Shown here in pieces: positions 1 through 6,109 of a stretch of 48,558 bases of DNA. A program made the translations under genes and the position numbers. The stretch spans positions 1 through 48,558 of IMG/VR virus record IMGVR_UViG_3300048928_000075; one strand, given 5' to 3'. This stretch comes from a virus. The notes beneath the pieces are model-generated. The model did not search any database and was not told the origin of the DNA. It saw only the letters and a program-made list of their open reading frames with translations. Numbering within the stretch: the stretch's first letter is position 1; each line of letters starts with the position of its first letter.

Positions 1-127
1 TGCATGATGTATTCCATGCAGGCATGCAGCGCGCTTCCTTCGTCGGCCCAGTCGGATGACTTGTTCTTCAGGTTCTCTGGAACCTTCTGCTCCAGCCGGT
101 ACGAAGCATGGCAGCCGATGCGGCGGT
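1..127. repeat. Terminal 127-bp direct repeat, left copy (circular closure)
   Basis: These 127 bases are identical to positions 48432-48558. A coding frame runs through both copies without interruption, so the repeat most likely marks the overlap of a circular assembly. The length 127 is a common assembler k-mer size, so this is probably not a natural terminal repeat. The true genome unit is then 48,431 bp, either circular or circularly permuted. Confidence 0.93.
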
Positions 128-212
128 CGGCGGTCGAGCCGCCGACAAGAGACGAGTGCGCAGAAGGCCCGCCGCTAGATGAGGTTGTCGGTAACGAGGT
201 TGTCCGTGACAT
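1..212 (-). CDS. DUF2800-type RecB-like nuclease, N-terminal part (gene cut by window ends)
   Basis: This is the 5' part of a gene that continues across the circular junction into 48558-47279. Reading the minus strand from the ATG at 212 gives an open frame to the ATG-like codon at position 17 (equal to 48448) and on to the stop at 47279, 454 codons in all. The N-terminus has a serine-rich stretch followed by PSAH, then a Cys-containing segment and WADEGSALH. This is the usual start of DUF2800 proteins (PD-(D/E)XK superfamily), which begin with a similar S-x-A-H-R-W...ADEGTAAH pattern. The start overlaps the last 38 bases of the ribbon-helix-helix gene, so the two are probably co-transcribed. 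The ribosome site before the ATG is weak (AGAAG). The start choice is moderate; the extension itself is firm. Confidence 0.8.
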   Translation of the reverse strand, partial: MSRTTSLPTTSSSGGPSAHSSLVGGSTADRRIGCHASYRLEQKVPENLKNKSSDWADEGSALHACMEYIM

Positions 213-459
213 CTTTAATCACTTTCTTCTGGCGCTCTGACAAGCGCAGTTTGTTGCCGTTCTTCTTTGCGATCTCCACCAGCACGCGGCGGACATCATG
301 CTCTACGTCCAGAGGTGAAACCAGATAATAGCGGATGAGCATCGTCATGATGAGCGACTGGGAGTAACCGGTCTTCTCCGATATCTCCCGTAGCTTGTCG
401 CGTATCTCGACGGTAGCTTCGAGCTTGATCTGCACCTTGGCTGTTTTTGTGTTTGACAT
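175..459 (-). CDS. Ribbon-helix-helix DNA-binding protein (putative repressor)
   Basis: The protein is 94 aa. Residues 9-47 show the ribbon-helix-helix pattern of the CopG/Arc/MetJ fold: a short strand (KVQIKLEA), helix 1 (IRDKLREISEKTG), a Y-S-Q-S turn and helix 2 (LIMTMLIRYYL). The C-terminal half is charged and helical. Proteins of this class bind short repeated DNA boxes as dimers and often repress their own promoter. The gene opens the leftward early operon, and its start lies 20 bp from three AGTAC boxes spaced 11 bp apart (479-504), so it probably controls the divergent promoters there. The same AGTAC core occurs in the octamer arrays near 22.1 and 31.9 kb, so those may be targets too. 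The fold is fairly clear; the operator assignment is inference. Confidence 0.72.
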   Translation of the reverse strand: MSNTKTAKVQIKLEATVEIRDKLREISEKTGYSQSLIMTMLIRYYLVSPLDVEHDVRRVLVEIAKKNGNKLRLSERQKKVIKDVTDNLVTDNLI

Positions 460-504
460 AAGTTTGCCGATCTGTAAAGTACATTTTCAGTACGGTTACA
501 GTAC
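453..504 (+). promoter_or_regulatory. Divergent promoter region with three 11-bp-spaced AGTAC boxes
   Basis: On the plus strand a TTGACA (453-458) lies 16 bp before TAAAGT (475-480), a plausible sigma70-type promoter for the VRR-NUC/helicase genes. On the minus strand TTGCTC followed 17 bp later by TACTGT is a weaker candidate for the RHH gene. Three copies of AGTAC lie with their GTAC cores at 479, 490 and 501, exactly 11 bp apart, so they fall on one face of the helix. They cover the plus -10 and start region and the minus -10. This looks like a cooperative operator, with the RHH protein as the obvious candidate binder. Confidence 0.6.
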
Positions 505-518
505 ACGAGGATCACCGC

Positions 519-947
519 ATGAGCAAGCTCGCAGAAGTATCAGTTGAAGATTATTTGGTCGACGCCGTCGAAAAGAAGATCGGCGGCATGGCTATCAAGG
601 GCGCAGTGCCCGGTCGCCGGTTCCTTGACCGCATCTTAATCCTGCCCAAGGGCGTCACTATATGGTGCGAGGTCAAGCGGCCCGGCACCTCCAGCCAGCG
701 CGCCGGGCAGCTCACCGAACATCAGGGCGCGACGCTGCGTCGCCTCGACAACATAGGACACATTACATGGAAGTTGAAAGACAAGCACGAGGTCGACGGC
801 CTGCTGAAGGTATTTCACTGCTACGAGTATGCTTCACCAGCCGCGTTGCGGAGTGTTGTTGCATCGTTCTGTTCTTCGTCTTCCTTGCGGTTCTCCTCTA
901 CTACGTCACGTGGCACACGACCACGTCGATTATCCTCGGCAGAGTAG
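519..947 (+). CDS. VRR-NUC domain nuclease
   Basis: The protein is 142 aa. Residues 1-100 fit the VRR-NUC fold of the PD-(D/E)XK nucleases: E10 in helix 1, a Gly-Gly turn, G-x4-D37-R before a beta strand, then E51-V-K53 and a Gln/Leu-rich helix (Q60, Q64). Family members are about 90-130 aa and often sit beside SNF2-type helicases and family A polymerases in phage replication modules, as here. The helicase begins 4 bp after the stop. The last 40 residues are Ser/Arg-rich and unlike the family, so the fold probably ends near residue 105. In the -1 frame the same bases encode a hydrophobic segment (see findings). The product is probably a structure- or nick-directed endonuclease in replication or recombination. 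Confidence 0.78.
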   Translation: MSKLAEVSVEDYLVDAVEKKIGGMAIKGAVPGRRFLDRILILPKGVTIWCEVKRPGTSSQRAGQLTEHQGATLRRLDNIGHITWKLKDKHEVDGLLKVFHCYEYASPAALRSVVASFCSSSSLRFSSTTSRGTRPRRLSSAE

Positions 948-951
948 ACCG

Positions 952-2355
952 ATGGTGAAGGAGCGCAGAACACGAGACCAGCTACGCGGTGCACAGGTTC
1001 GCAGCGTCGACCGCCTGTACGAGTACGACGGCCAGCAGGCAGTCGTGCCCATGGGCGGCGGCAAGACCGCGTCAGCGATGACGGCTATCCTCGACCTGAT
1101 ACACGACGGTGTTATCAAGTGCGCCCTGACGCTGGCACCCAAGCGCGTCGCCCAGTTGGTCTGGGGGCCGGGTCGTGAGCATGACGAGTGGGAACACCTG
1201 AAGGATCTTAAAATCCAGCTCGTGACCGGCACGCCCAAGCAGCGCTTTGCGAAGCTGATGGAGCCGGGCTTTGATATCTACGTCGTCGGCAAGGACAACG
1301 CGCAGTGGCTGGCGGGCATTCTGGAGAAGCTGCCCCCGTTCCACCCGCTGTTCGGCCTGCTGAACATCGACGAGATATCGACCTTCAAGTCGCCATATGG
1401 CAAGCGCTCGAAAGCGATACGTGGCGTCGCCAAGAAGTTCGGGATCGTCTGGGGGCTGACAGGCACGCCCCGGCCTAACGGCTACGAGGATCAATACACG
1501 CTGCTGAAGATCATTTCGCGCGGAAAGATATGGCCGGGCACCTTCGACAAGTGGCAGATTGAACGCTTCTTTCCTGACCAGATATACGACATCAAGGCAG
1601 CGAAGTGGGAGATACGCCCCGACTGGGAGGAGCGCACGAAGCGCGACATCAGCCGCTGGTCTTTCACCGTCGACGAGAAAGACCTGCCGGAGCTGCCGCC
1701 AATCCAGCCGGTGTACCACTGGGTAGAGCTGCCCAAGAAGGTGCGCGAGTATTACAAGTCCATGGAGCGCGAGCTGCTGGTCTTCGACCGAGAGAAGGGC
1801 ATCGACATTCTGGCCGCCACGGCTGCCGTGTCAAACGGCAAGCTGGCCCAGATCGCGCAGGGGTTCATGTATAACCCGGACGGCTCGACCGTCGACCTGC
1901 ACCACGAGAAAGACGATCTGTTGCGCGACCTGCTCGAAGGTCTCAACGGCCAGTCGTCGCTCATCAGCTACGAGTTCCGTGAAGACCTGCGCCGTCTTCA
2001 GGAGGTCGTGCCCGGCCTGCCATACTTCGGCAACGGCACGACAGACAAGCAGGCGATCCAGTACGAGGCAGACTGGAACGCCCGGCGCATTCAGTTCATG
2101 GGCCTGCACCCGGCGTCTGCCGGGCATGGCCTCAACCTTCAGTTCGGCGGCAGCCAGTGCATCATGTACGGCATGACGTGGTCCGCCGAACTGTTCGACC
2201 AGCTTCTGAAGCGGTTCCACAGACCGGGCCAGAAGTTCCAGTGCTTCGTCCACTACATCTTCGCACGCGACACAGTGGACGAAATCAAATATGATCGTGT
2301 GCATAACAAGATATCGATGCAGGAAGCATTCCGTCGATACCTAGAGAGGATATGA
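952..2355 (+). CDS. SNF2/DEAD-like superfamily 2 helicase
   Basis: The protein is 467 aa from the ATG at 952. An upstream in-frame ATG at 829 would add 41 residues overlapping VRR-NUC and is less likely. Motif I is MGGGKT (34-39), motif Ia is LAPKRVAQLVW (about 61-71), motif II is D140-E141 in NIDEIS, and motif III is GLTGTP (168-173). Near the C-terminus there is the SNF2 motif VI signature Q-L-L-x-R-F-H-R-P-G-Q. This architecture is the phage SNF2-like helicase usually linked to VRR-NUC. It probably translocates on or remodels DNA during replication or recombination. It is co-transcribed with the VRR-NUC gene upstream and overlaps the next gene by ATGA. Confidence 0.88.
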   Translation: MVKERRTRDQLRGAQVRSVDRLYEYDGQQAVVPMGGGKTASAMTAILDLIHDGVIKCALTLAPKRVAQLVWGPGREHDEWEHLKDLKIQLVTGTPKQRFAKLMEPGFDIYVVGKDNAQWLAGILEKLPPFHPLFGLLNIDEISTFKSPYGKRSKAIRGVAKKFGIVWGLTGTPRPNGYEDQYTLLKIISRGKIWPGTFDKWQIERFFPDQIYDIKAAKWEIRPDWEERTKRDISRWSFTVDEKDLPELPPIQPVYHWVELPKKVREYYKSMERELLVFDREKGIDILAATAAVSNGKLAQIAQGFMYNPDGSTVDLHHEKDDLLRDLLEGLNGQSSLISYEFREDLRRLQEVVPGLPYFGNGTTDKQAIQYEADWNARRIQFMGLHPASAGHGLNLQFGGSQCIMYGMTWSAELFDQLLKRFHRPGQKFQCFVHYIFARDTVDEIKYDRVHNKISMQEAFRRYLERI

Positions 2356-2771
2356 AAATGTTTACCAAGGCAACTCAACTGTTCCTGAACTCCGGCTCTG
2401 CTCCACAGGCCGTACTTGCCGCCCAGCTTCTGGCGAACCAGATCGCCAGCCAGCAGCTCGCCGAGAGATCGCGGACGAACTACCATGGCCGCCTGATCAA
2501 GACCAGCAAGCGGCAGCCTTACATCAATCCAGCCAGCCTGCCACAGTCGACCGACACCCGGCAGTCAATCCGGGCTGAAGCCCGGCGCGAGATCAAGGCA
2601 ATGGACGCTCGCGCCAAGGAACGTGCGCGCCGCGTCGCGGCCCTCGACCTGTCCAAGCGCATCAACGCACGCGAGCTGCAAGAGACAGACCGTCGAGATA
2701 ACCGTCTGGGCGTGCACGCTATCATCGAACGTGGCCGCTGCGGCGTCCTGTCTCGCCGCAACTTCTCGTAA
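2352..2771 (+). CDS. Hypothetical basic protein
   Basis: The protein is 139 aa, or 137 aa if the second ATG at 2358 is used; that ATG has a better-spaced GAGAGGA upstream. It is rich in Arg, Ala and Gln, with helical segments at about 12-40 and 70-115, no membrane segment and no motif I recognise. The ATGA overlap with the helicase stop implies translational coupling. A strong hairpin terminator follows within 10 bp, so it is the last gene of the three-gene rightward unit. Its basic character would suit a nucleic-acid-binding accessory protein, but that is a guess. Confidence 0.65.
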   Translation: MKMFTKATQLFLNSGSAPQAVLAAQLLANQIASQQLAERSRTNYHGRLIKTSKRQPYINPASLPQSTDTRQSIRAEARREIKAMDARAKERARRVAALDLSKRINARELQETDRRDNRLGVHAIIERGRCGVLSRRNFS

Positions 2772-2777
2772 CGAAAC

Positions 2778-2808
2778 TGGGCAGCCTTCGGGCTGCCCTT
2801 AACCTTTG
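2778..2808 (+). terminator. Rho-independent terminator
   Basis: GGGCAGCC and GGCTGCCC pair around a short TTCG-like loop and are followed by TTAACCTTT. It lies just after the stop of the 2352-2771 gene and ends the rightward early unit. The T-tract is imperfect. Confidence 0.65.
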
Positions 2809-2816
2809 GAGCTGAC

Positions 2817-3008
2817 ATGCGCGTACACCTTGCCACGGCCCGGATAGTAGACGACGGCACGATCAGGCTGCGGCTTAACGTCGGAACCTCGAACGATGTC
2901 TATCTGGAGATGTCAGCCGCCATGGCAGCTAGTATAGCGACCGCGTTGGTGCAGTCGCTGGCGTCAGATGAAAGAAGCAAGCCCGCCCTTGATCAAGGCG
3001 TTGGCTAG
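2817..3008 (+). CDS. Small hypothetical protein
   Basis: The protein is 63 aa and starts at ATG 2817 behind a good TTGGAG ribosome site. The sequence looks like two beta strands (RVHLATARIV, TIRLRLNVG) followed by an Ala-rich helix. I recognise no family. It is the last plus-strand gene, and its end overlaps by 45 bp the end of the convergent lysis gene 2964-3344. The terminator just upstream means it is either expressed by read-through or has its own promoter. Confidence 0.55.
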   Translation: MRVHLATARIVDDGTIRLRLNVGTSNDVYLEMSAAMAASIATALVQSLASDERSKPALDQGVG

Positions 3009-3344
3009 GGCCAGCAGGATTGCACCGCCGAATACCCAGAGGGCCTTGTAACCAAGGCCCTTTATTTTGTCCACCTCGTCGCGCGTCGCGTCGATGGACT
3101 TAGTCATTGCGGCCAGCCGGTCGTCGAGCCGCTTGTCGCGCTCGTCCTCGCGGGCCTCTGCCAACTGGCGGATATGCTCGCGCTCCTCCAGCTTGCTCAC
3201 GCGGTCTGACACTGCGTTCTGCCGACGCTGGAGCGCCATCAGACCTTCGCCCTGCCGGGTCGCATAGAACACGAGCTTCGCGACCTTATCGTCGGTCGAG
3301 CCAATGAACTCGAACTGCTGGACTTGGGTATCTACTTCTTGCAT
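2964..3344 (-). CDS. XhlA-like coiled-coil membrane protein, putative holin or lysis accessory
   Basis: The protein is 126 aa. Residues about 20-95 are charged and heptad-like (coiled coil). One hydrophobic segment follows near residues 101-120 (LWVFGGAILLALANALI) with a short tail. This is the layout of the haemolysin XhlA / phage lysis-accessory family. It is the last gene of the lysis cassette: its start overlaps the end of the outer-membrane spanin gene by 13 bp, and endolysin and spanins lie directly upstream. It could be the holin, a holin regulator, or a membrane anchor; the family does not settle which. Its C-terminal codons overlap the convergent gene 2817-3008. Confidence 0.62.
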   Translation of the reverse strand: MQEVDTQVQQFEFIGSTDDKVAKLVFYATRQGEGLMALQRRQNAVSDRVSKLEEREHIRQLAEAREDERDKRLDDRLAAMTKSIDATRDEVDKIKGLGYKALWVFGGAILLALANALIKGGLASFI

Positions 3345-3553
3345 TGCGCGTCCCTCTTGCAGGTACGGTTGTTCCCTGCAATGGCTTCCACTGCCGGGCG
3401 GTCGTTCGCAATAAGGTAGTCGCGGCTCGCAGGTTTCAGCGGCGTGTGAGAGTAGCCGCTGCCGTCATTCGCAGCGCTGCTGCTCTGGCAACCAGCGAGA
3501 AGTGCCGAACTCGCGGCATAGGCCAGAGCGGTCAAGATCGCGAATGGCTTCAT
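3332..3553 (-). CDS. Outer-membrane lipoprotein spanin (Rz1-like)
   Basis: The protein is 73 aa with a signal peptide and lipobox ending LLAGC (Cys 22), so it should be lipidated and sent to the outer membrane. The mature part is short, hydrophilic and holds two further Cys near the end. The gene starts inside the inner-membrane spanin gene in another frame and extends beyond it, the classic overlapping Rz/Rz1 arrangement. With its partner it should fuse the inner and outer membranes in the last step of lysis. The call rests on lipobox, size and position. Mature o-spanins are often richer in proline than this one. Confidence 0.72.
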   Translation of the reverse strand: MKPFAILTALAYAASSALLAGCQSSSAANDGSGYSHTPLKPASRDYLIANDRPAVEAIAGNNRTCKRDAQCKK

Positions 3554-3704
3554 CGTCTTTGTTCCTCTGGGCGTTGCGGTCCAGCGACTGCTCGGCGACG
3601 CGGTTTCGTTCCTTGGTTGTGGCGTAGTTATACACGGTCTTGGTGTACCCGGCGAGTGCTAATATAAGAAAAATGACCAGCCCGCCCCAGAGATAATACT
3701 TCAT
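3465..3704 (-). CDS. Inner-membrane spanin (Rz-like)
   Basis: The protein is 79 aa from the ATG at 3704, which overlaps the endolysin stop as ATGA. An N-terminal membrane anchor (residues about 4-19, LWGGLVIFLILALAGY) is followed by a charged periplasmic helix and a C-terminal Cys-containing segment (GLCREFG...QRC) typical of short Rz proteins. The Rz1-like lipoprotein gene overlaps its 3' half. It should span the periplasm with that lipoprotein. It is shorter than lambda Rz (153 aa) but in the range of compact spanins. Confidence 0.75.
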   Translation of the reverse strand: MKYYLWGGLVIFLILALAGYTKTVYNYATTKERNRVAEQSLDRNAQRNKDDEAIRDLDRSGLCREFGTSRWLPEQQRCE

Positions 3705-4888
3705 CGGCCACCTGCCTTGAAGGCTTCGATGCCTGCCTTCTCGCCCTTGCGGCCCTGATAGAACATGAAGCCGCCGAACGCCCCGGCAGCGCCCACCCAG
3801 ACGTACCATGGCACAGAGCTGACCAGCGGCTCGACGTACTTGCGGACCTCGCCCAGACTATCCATGATGGCGTTATATGCCCCGCCGATGGCAGCGCCGA
3901 CAGCCGTCAGGCCGCCGATGACCTTCTGGAAATAGTTGGTCTGGACTTCGGGCGCGCGCTCGCGCACCTCGGTTGGCGTCAGGTCTTCGCGTGGAAGCTG
4001 GCGCTTCTGGAAGTTGTCCAGCGCCGCGACATAGGCGTCGGTGATCTGGTCGTCCAGCGGCTCGAACTTGTTCTCGTTCTTGCTGGCGAGGATCGCTGCC
4101 TTTGTCAGGTCGCCCAGCACGCCATCGAACGTGCCGTCCTTGCGCTGGCTGCCGGTGTTGTAGCCCAGCTCGGCGAGCCGGGCCTGCACGAGCTGGACAT
4201 GGAACTTGTCGGTGTAGACCTTGACAGGATCTGGCACGTCGTAGCCAGAAGCACGCAGCGCCCGCTCGTAGCCGATAGCGAGGTCGGCGATCTCGGATGC
4301 CCGGTCCTTGCCGTTCACGATGGCGCGCGCCTTCAGGTACTCGCGGCGGTCGATGGCGTCGCTGTCGTCGGACAGGTCGATGAAGTCGCGCAGCTTCTTG
4401 CCGGTGAAGCCGCCGTCTCGCATGGACACAACCATGACCTCGGCTGCGATCTCCGGCTCCAGCATCCGCTCCGGGTTGGCGACGAGGTCGACACCCACGA
4501 TCTTGCTGGCCTTCTCGTAGTTAGTCTTGTGAGTAAGCTGCGGGTAGCCCCGGCCCAGCCAGCTCTTACCGTCTGCATCCTTGCGCCAGTAGGGGGTCTT
4601 CACCCACTTCAGCTTGCCAGCCTTGAACGAGGCGTTCAGGCGGCGGATCGCGGTGTCGACGCTGGGGTTCGTCTTGTCCTTGGCGGTGCGGGTCTCAATG
4701 ACCGGCAGCATCGTGCCGCCTGTCTCCCAGTGCGCCGTCGCCAGAATGTAGGCGACATCGTTGGTTGGCATGCGGTGACGCTGGCACGCGTCCAGCAGGA
4801 TCTCGCAGCCGTTGACCTGCCCCTGATTAAGGGGCTTGCCACCGAACACTGCTGACTTGGCGACCTCAAAGAAAAGTTTCTTATCCAT
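3701..4888 (-). CDS. Endolysin: GH19-type lysozyme/chitinase domain, peptidoglycan-binding domain, C-terminal membrane segment
   Basis: The protein is 395 aa from ATG 4888; a longer frame to 4951 would overlap the upstream gene and lacks merit. Residues 20-215 form a GH19-like domain with catalytic-type E55 in AHWETGG and the GRGYPQLT motif (113-120). Residues about 222-300 resemble PG_binding_1. Residues about 360-377 (PWYVWVGAAGAFGGFMFY) are a hydrophobic segment followed by a basic tail. It should cleave the glycan strand of peptidoglycan at lysis. There is no N-terminal signal, so export would need a holin. The C-terminal membrane segment is unusual for a soluble endolysin and may tether the enzyme. 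It sits between a virion hydrolase gene and the spanins. Confidence 0.85.
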   Translation of the reverse strand: MDKKLFFEVAKSAVFGGKPLNQGQVNGCEILLDACQRHRMPTNDVAYILATAHWETGGTMLPVIETRTAKDKTNPSVDTAIRRLNASFKAGKLKWVKTPYWRKDADGKSWLGRGYPQLTHKTNYEKASKIVGVDLVANPERMLEPEIAAEVMVVSMRDGGFTGKKLRDFIDLSDDSDAIDRREYLKARAIVNGKDRASEIADLAIGYERALRASGYDVPDPVKVYTDKFHVQLVQARLAELGYNTGSQRKDGTFDGVLGDLTKAAILASKNENKFEPLDDQITDAYVAALDNFQKRQLPREDLTPTEVRERAPEVQTNYFQKVIGGLTAVGAAIGGAYNAIMDSLGEVRKYVEPLVSSVPWYVWVGAAGAFGGFMFYQGRKGEKAGIEAFKAGGR

Positions 4889-4901
4889 TGTCGTTCTCGC
4901 T

Positions 4902-6107
4902 TTAGCTGAACTCGACGCGGTAGGTCTGGCCCGACGTAAAGACAAAGTCAAACGTGCCGCGTGTTTCTCCGGCGTTCACAGTAACCCATGTGATGGGGTA
5001 AGTCACGCCGTCGATCTTCAGCGTCTTGCCCGCGATGTACGTCACGGCTGGAGCGCCGGACAGGTACAGCGTGCCGACGCCACCGGTCGTAGTGTAGAGG
5101 CCCACGAGGTTTGCGCCGGGCGGTGCGCCCACGAGGAAGCCCGGCTGCATGGCGCTGGGCGGCGACGAAGGCAGCGTGGCGAAGTGCCCGACAGCGCCGG
5201 TCAGGACGCTCGTGCAAATGCCTGCGATCATCAGAGCGCCCGGCTCGGCTGGGCCGGTCGGCACGACAGGGCCGCGTGTCGCTGGCAGGCCGAAGCGGTC
5301 GTAGACGAAGCCCTGCGTCATGAGCTGCTGCACCCAGTCAGCGGCGTAGGCTGCACCCGGATTGGTATCGTACCAGACGTGAGGCAGCTCGCCGGGCGAG
5401 ACGACGTACACGTCCTTGGTCGTGTCGATGGCGACCTGAAGGCGGCGGACGTAGTCAGGCGGCGCGAAATCGTCGAGGTCGCCGTAAGCCAAGATGACGC
5501 GCTTCTGGAGAAGGTTGATCATGTTGGAGAACGTGTTCAGGTTGCGCATCATGTCGTTCCACGACAGGTCGCCCAGACCTGCCATGGTTGCGCCCATGGC
5601 AAGCACGCCCCGGACACGAGACTGTAGCGGACGGCAGGTGTAGCCAGCAGCCCATGCCACCTGTGCAGCGCCGCCGCGCGAGTGCCCGGCCAGAACAATC
5701 GGGTTGTTCGGGTAGTTCTCGTCGAGCCAGTCGAGCATCGTCTGCGTAACCCATGCGTCCTTGATCAGGTGCCCAAGGAACATCGGCGCGTTCACGTTGC
5801 CGTAGCCGTAGCGGTAGAAGCTGGGCGGCGACAGCCAGTAGCCCGGATAAGACCAGACCAGCACCGCGTAGCCCTTGGCAAGGCACAGCGAGACGAACGT
5901 GTTTTCCGATGGAGCTGACGTCGAGCCGGAACCGCGCTGAAGGCAGACGATGCCGCGCGTCGTGCCGACGCCGCCCGGCCACGCGCTGTCGTAGAACATC
6001 GTGCCGTACAGGCCGCGCGCCGTCAGCACCGATCCATTGATGGCGCTGACAGGGACCGGGTAGTCGACCGGCCAAGACTTGAAGACTTGAGTTGTAAGCG
6101 TCGCCAT
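4902..6107 (-). CDS. Alpha/beta hydrolase (putative virion-associated esterase/deacetylase)
   Basis: The protein is 401 aa. It has a nucleophile elbow GHSRGG (Ser near residue 143) after a beta strand, an acid residue in YGDLDDFAPP (about 208-216) and a His in GELPHVW (about 243), a normal Ser-Asp-His order. The last 110 residues are beta-rich with Gly/Thr turns, like a fibre or tip domain. It lies 2 bp downstream of the tail-fibre gene and is followed by the endolysin, so I infer a tail-tip protein that de-esterifies a surface polysaccharide during adsorption. It has no signal peptide. A lytic or intracellular esterase is the alternative. The hydrolase fold is firm; the virion role is inference from position. 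Confidence 0.72.
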   Translation of the reverse strand: MATLTTQVFKSWPVDYPVPVSAINGSVLTARGLYGTMFYDSAWPGGVGTTRGIVCLQRGSGSTSAPSENTFVSLCLAKGYAVLVWSYPGYWLSPPSFYRYGYGNVNAPMFLGHLIKDAWVTQTMLDWLDENYPNNPIVLAGHSRGGAAQVAWAAGYTCRPLQSRVRGVLAMGATMAGLGDLSWNDMMRNLNTFSNMINLLQKRVILAYGDLDDFAPPDYVRRLQVAIDTTKDVYVVSPGELPHVWYDTNPGAAYAADWVQQLMTQGFVYDRFGLPATRGPVVPTGPAEPGALMIAGICTSVLTGAVGHFATLPSSPPSAMQPGFLVGAPPGANLVGLYTTTGGVGTLYLSGAPAVTYIAGKTLKIDGVTYPITWVTVNAGETRGTFDFVFTSGQTYRVEFS

Positions 6108-6109
6108 CG

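Noticed and set aside
519-947. Homing endonuclease call for the VRR-NUC gene
   Set aside because: The D37...E51-x-K53 signature and the linked SNF2 helicase fit VRR-NUC; no HNH, GIY-YIG or LAGLIDADG motif is present.
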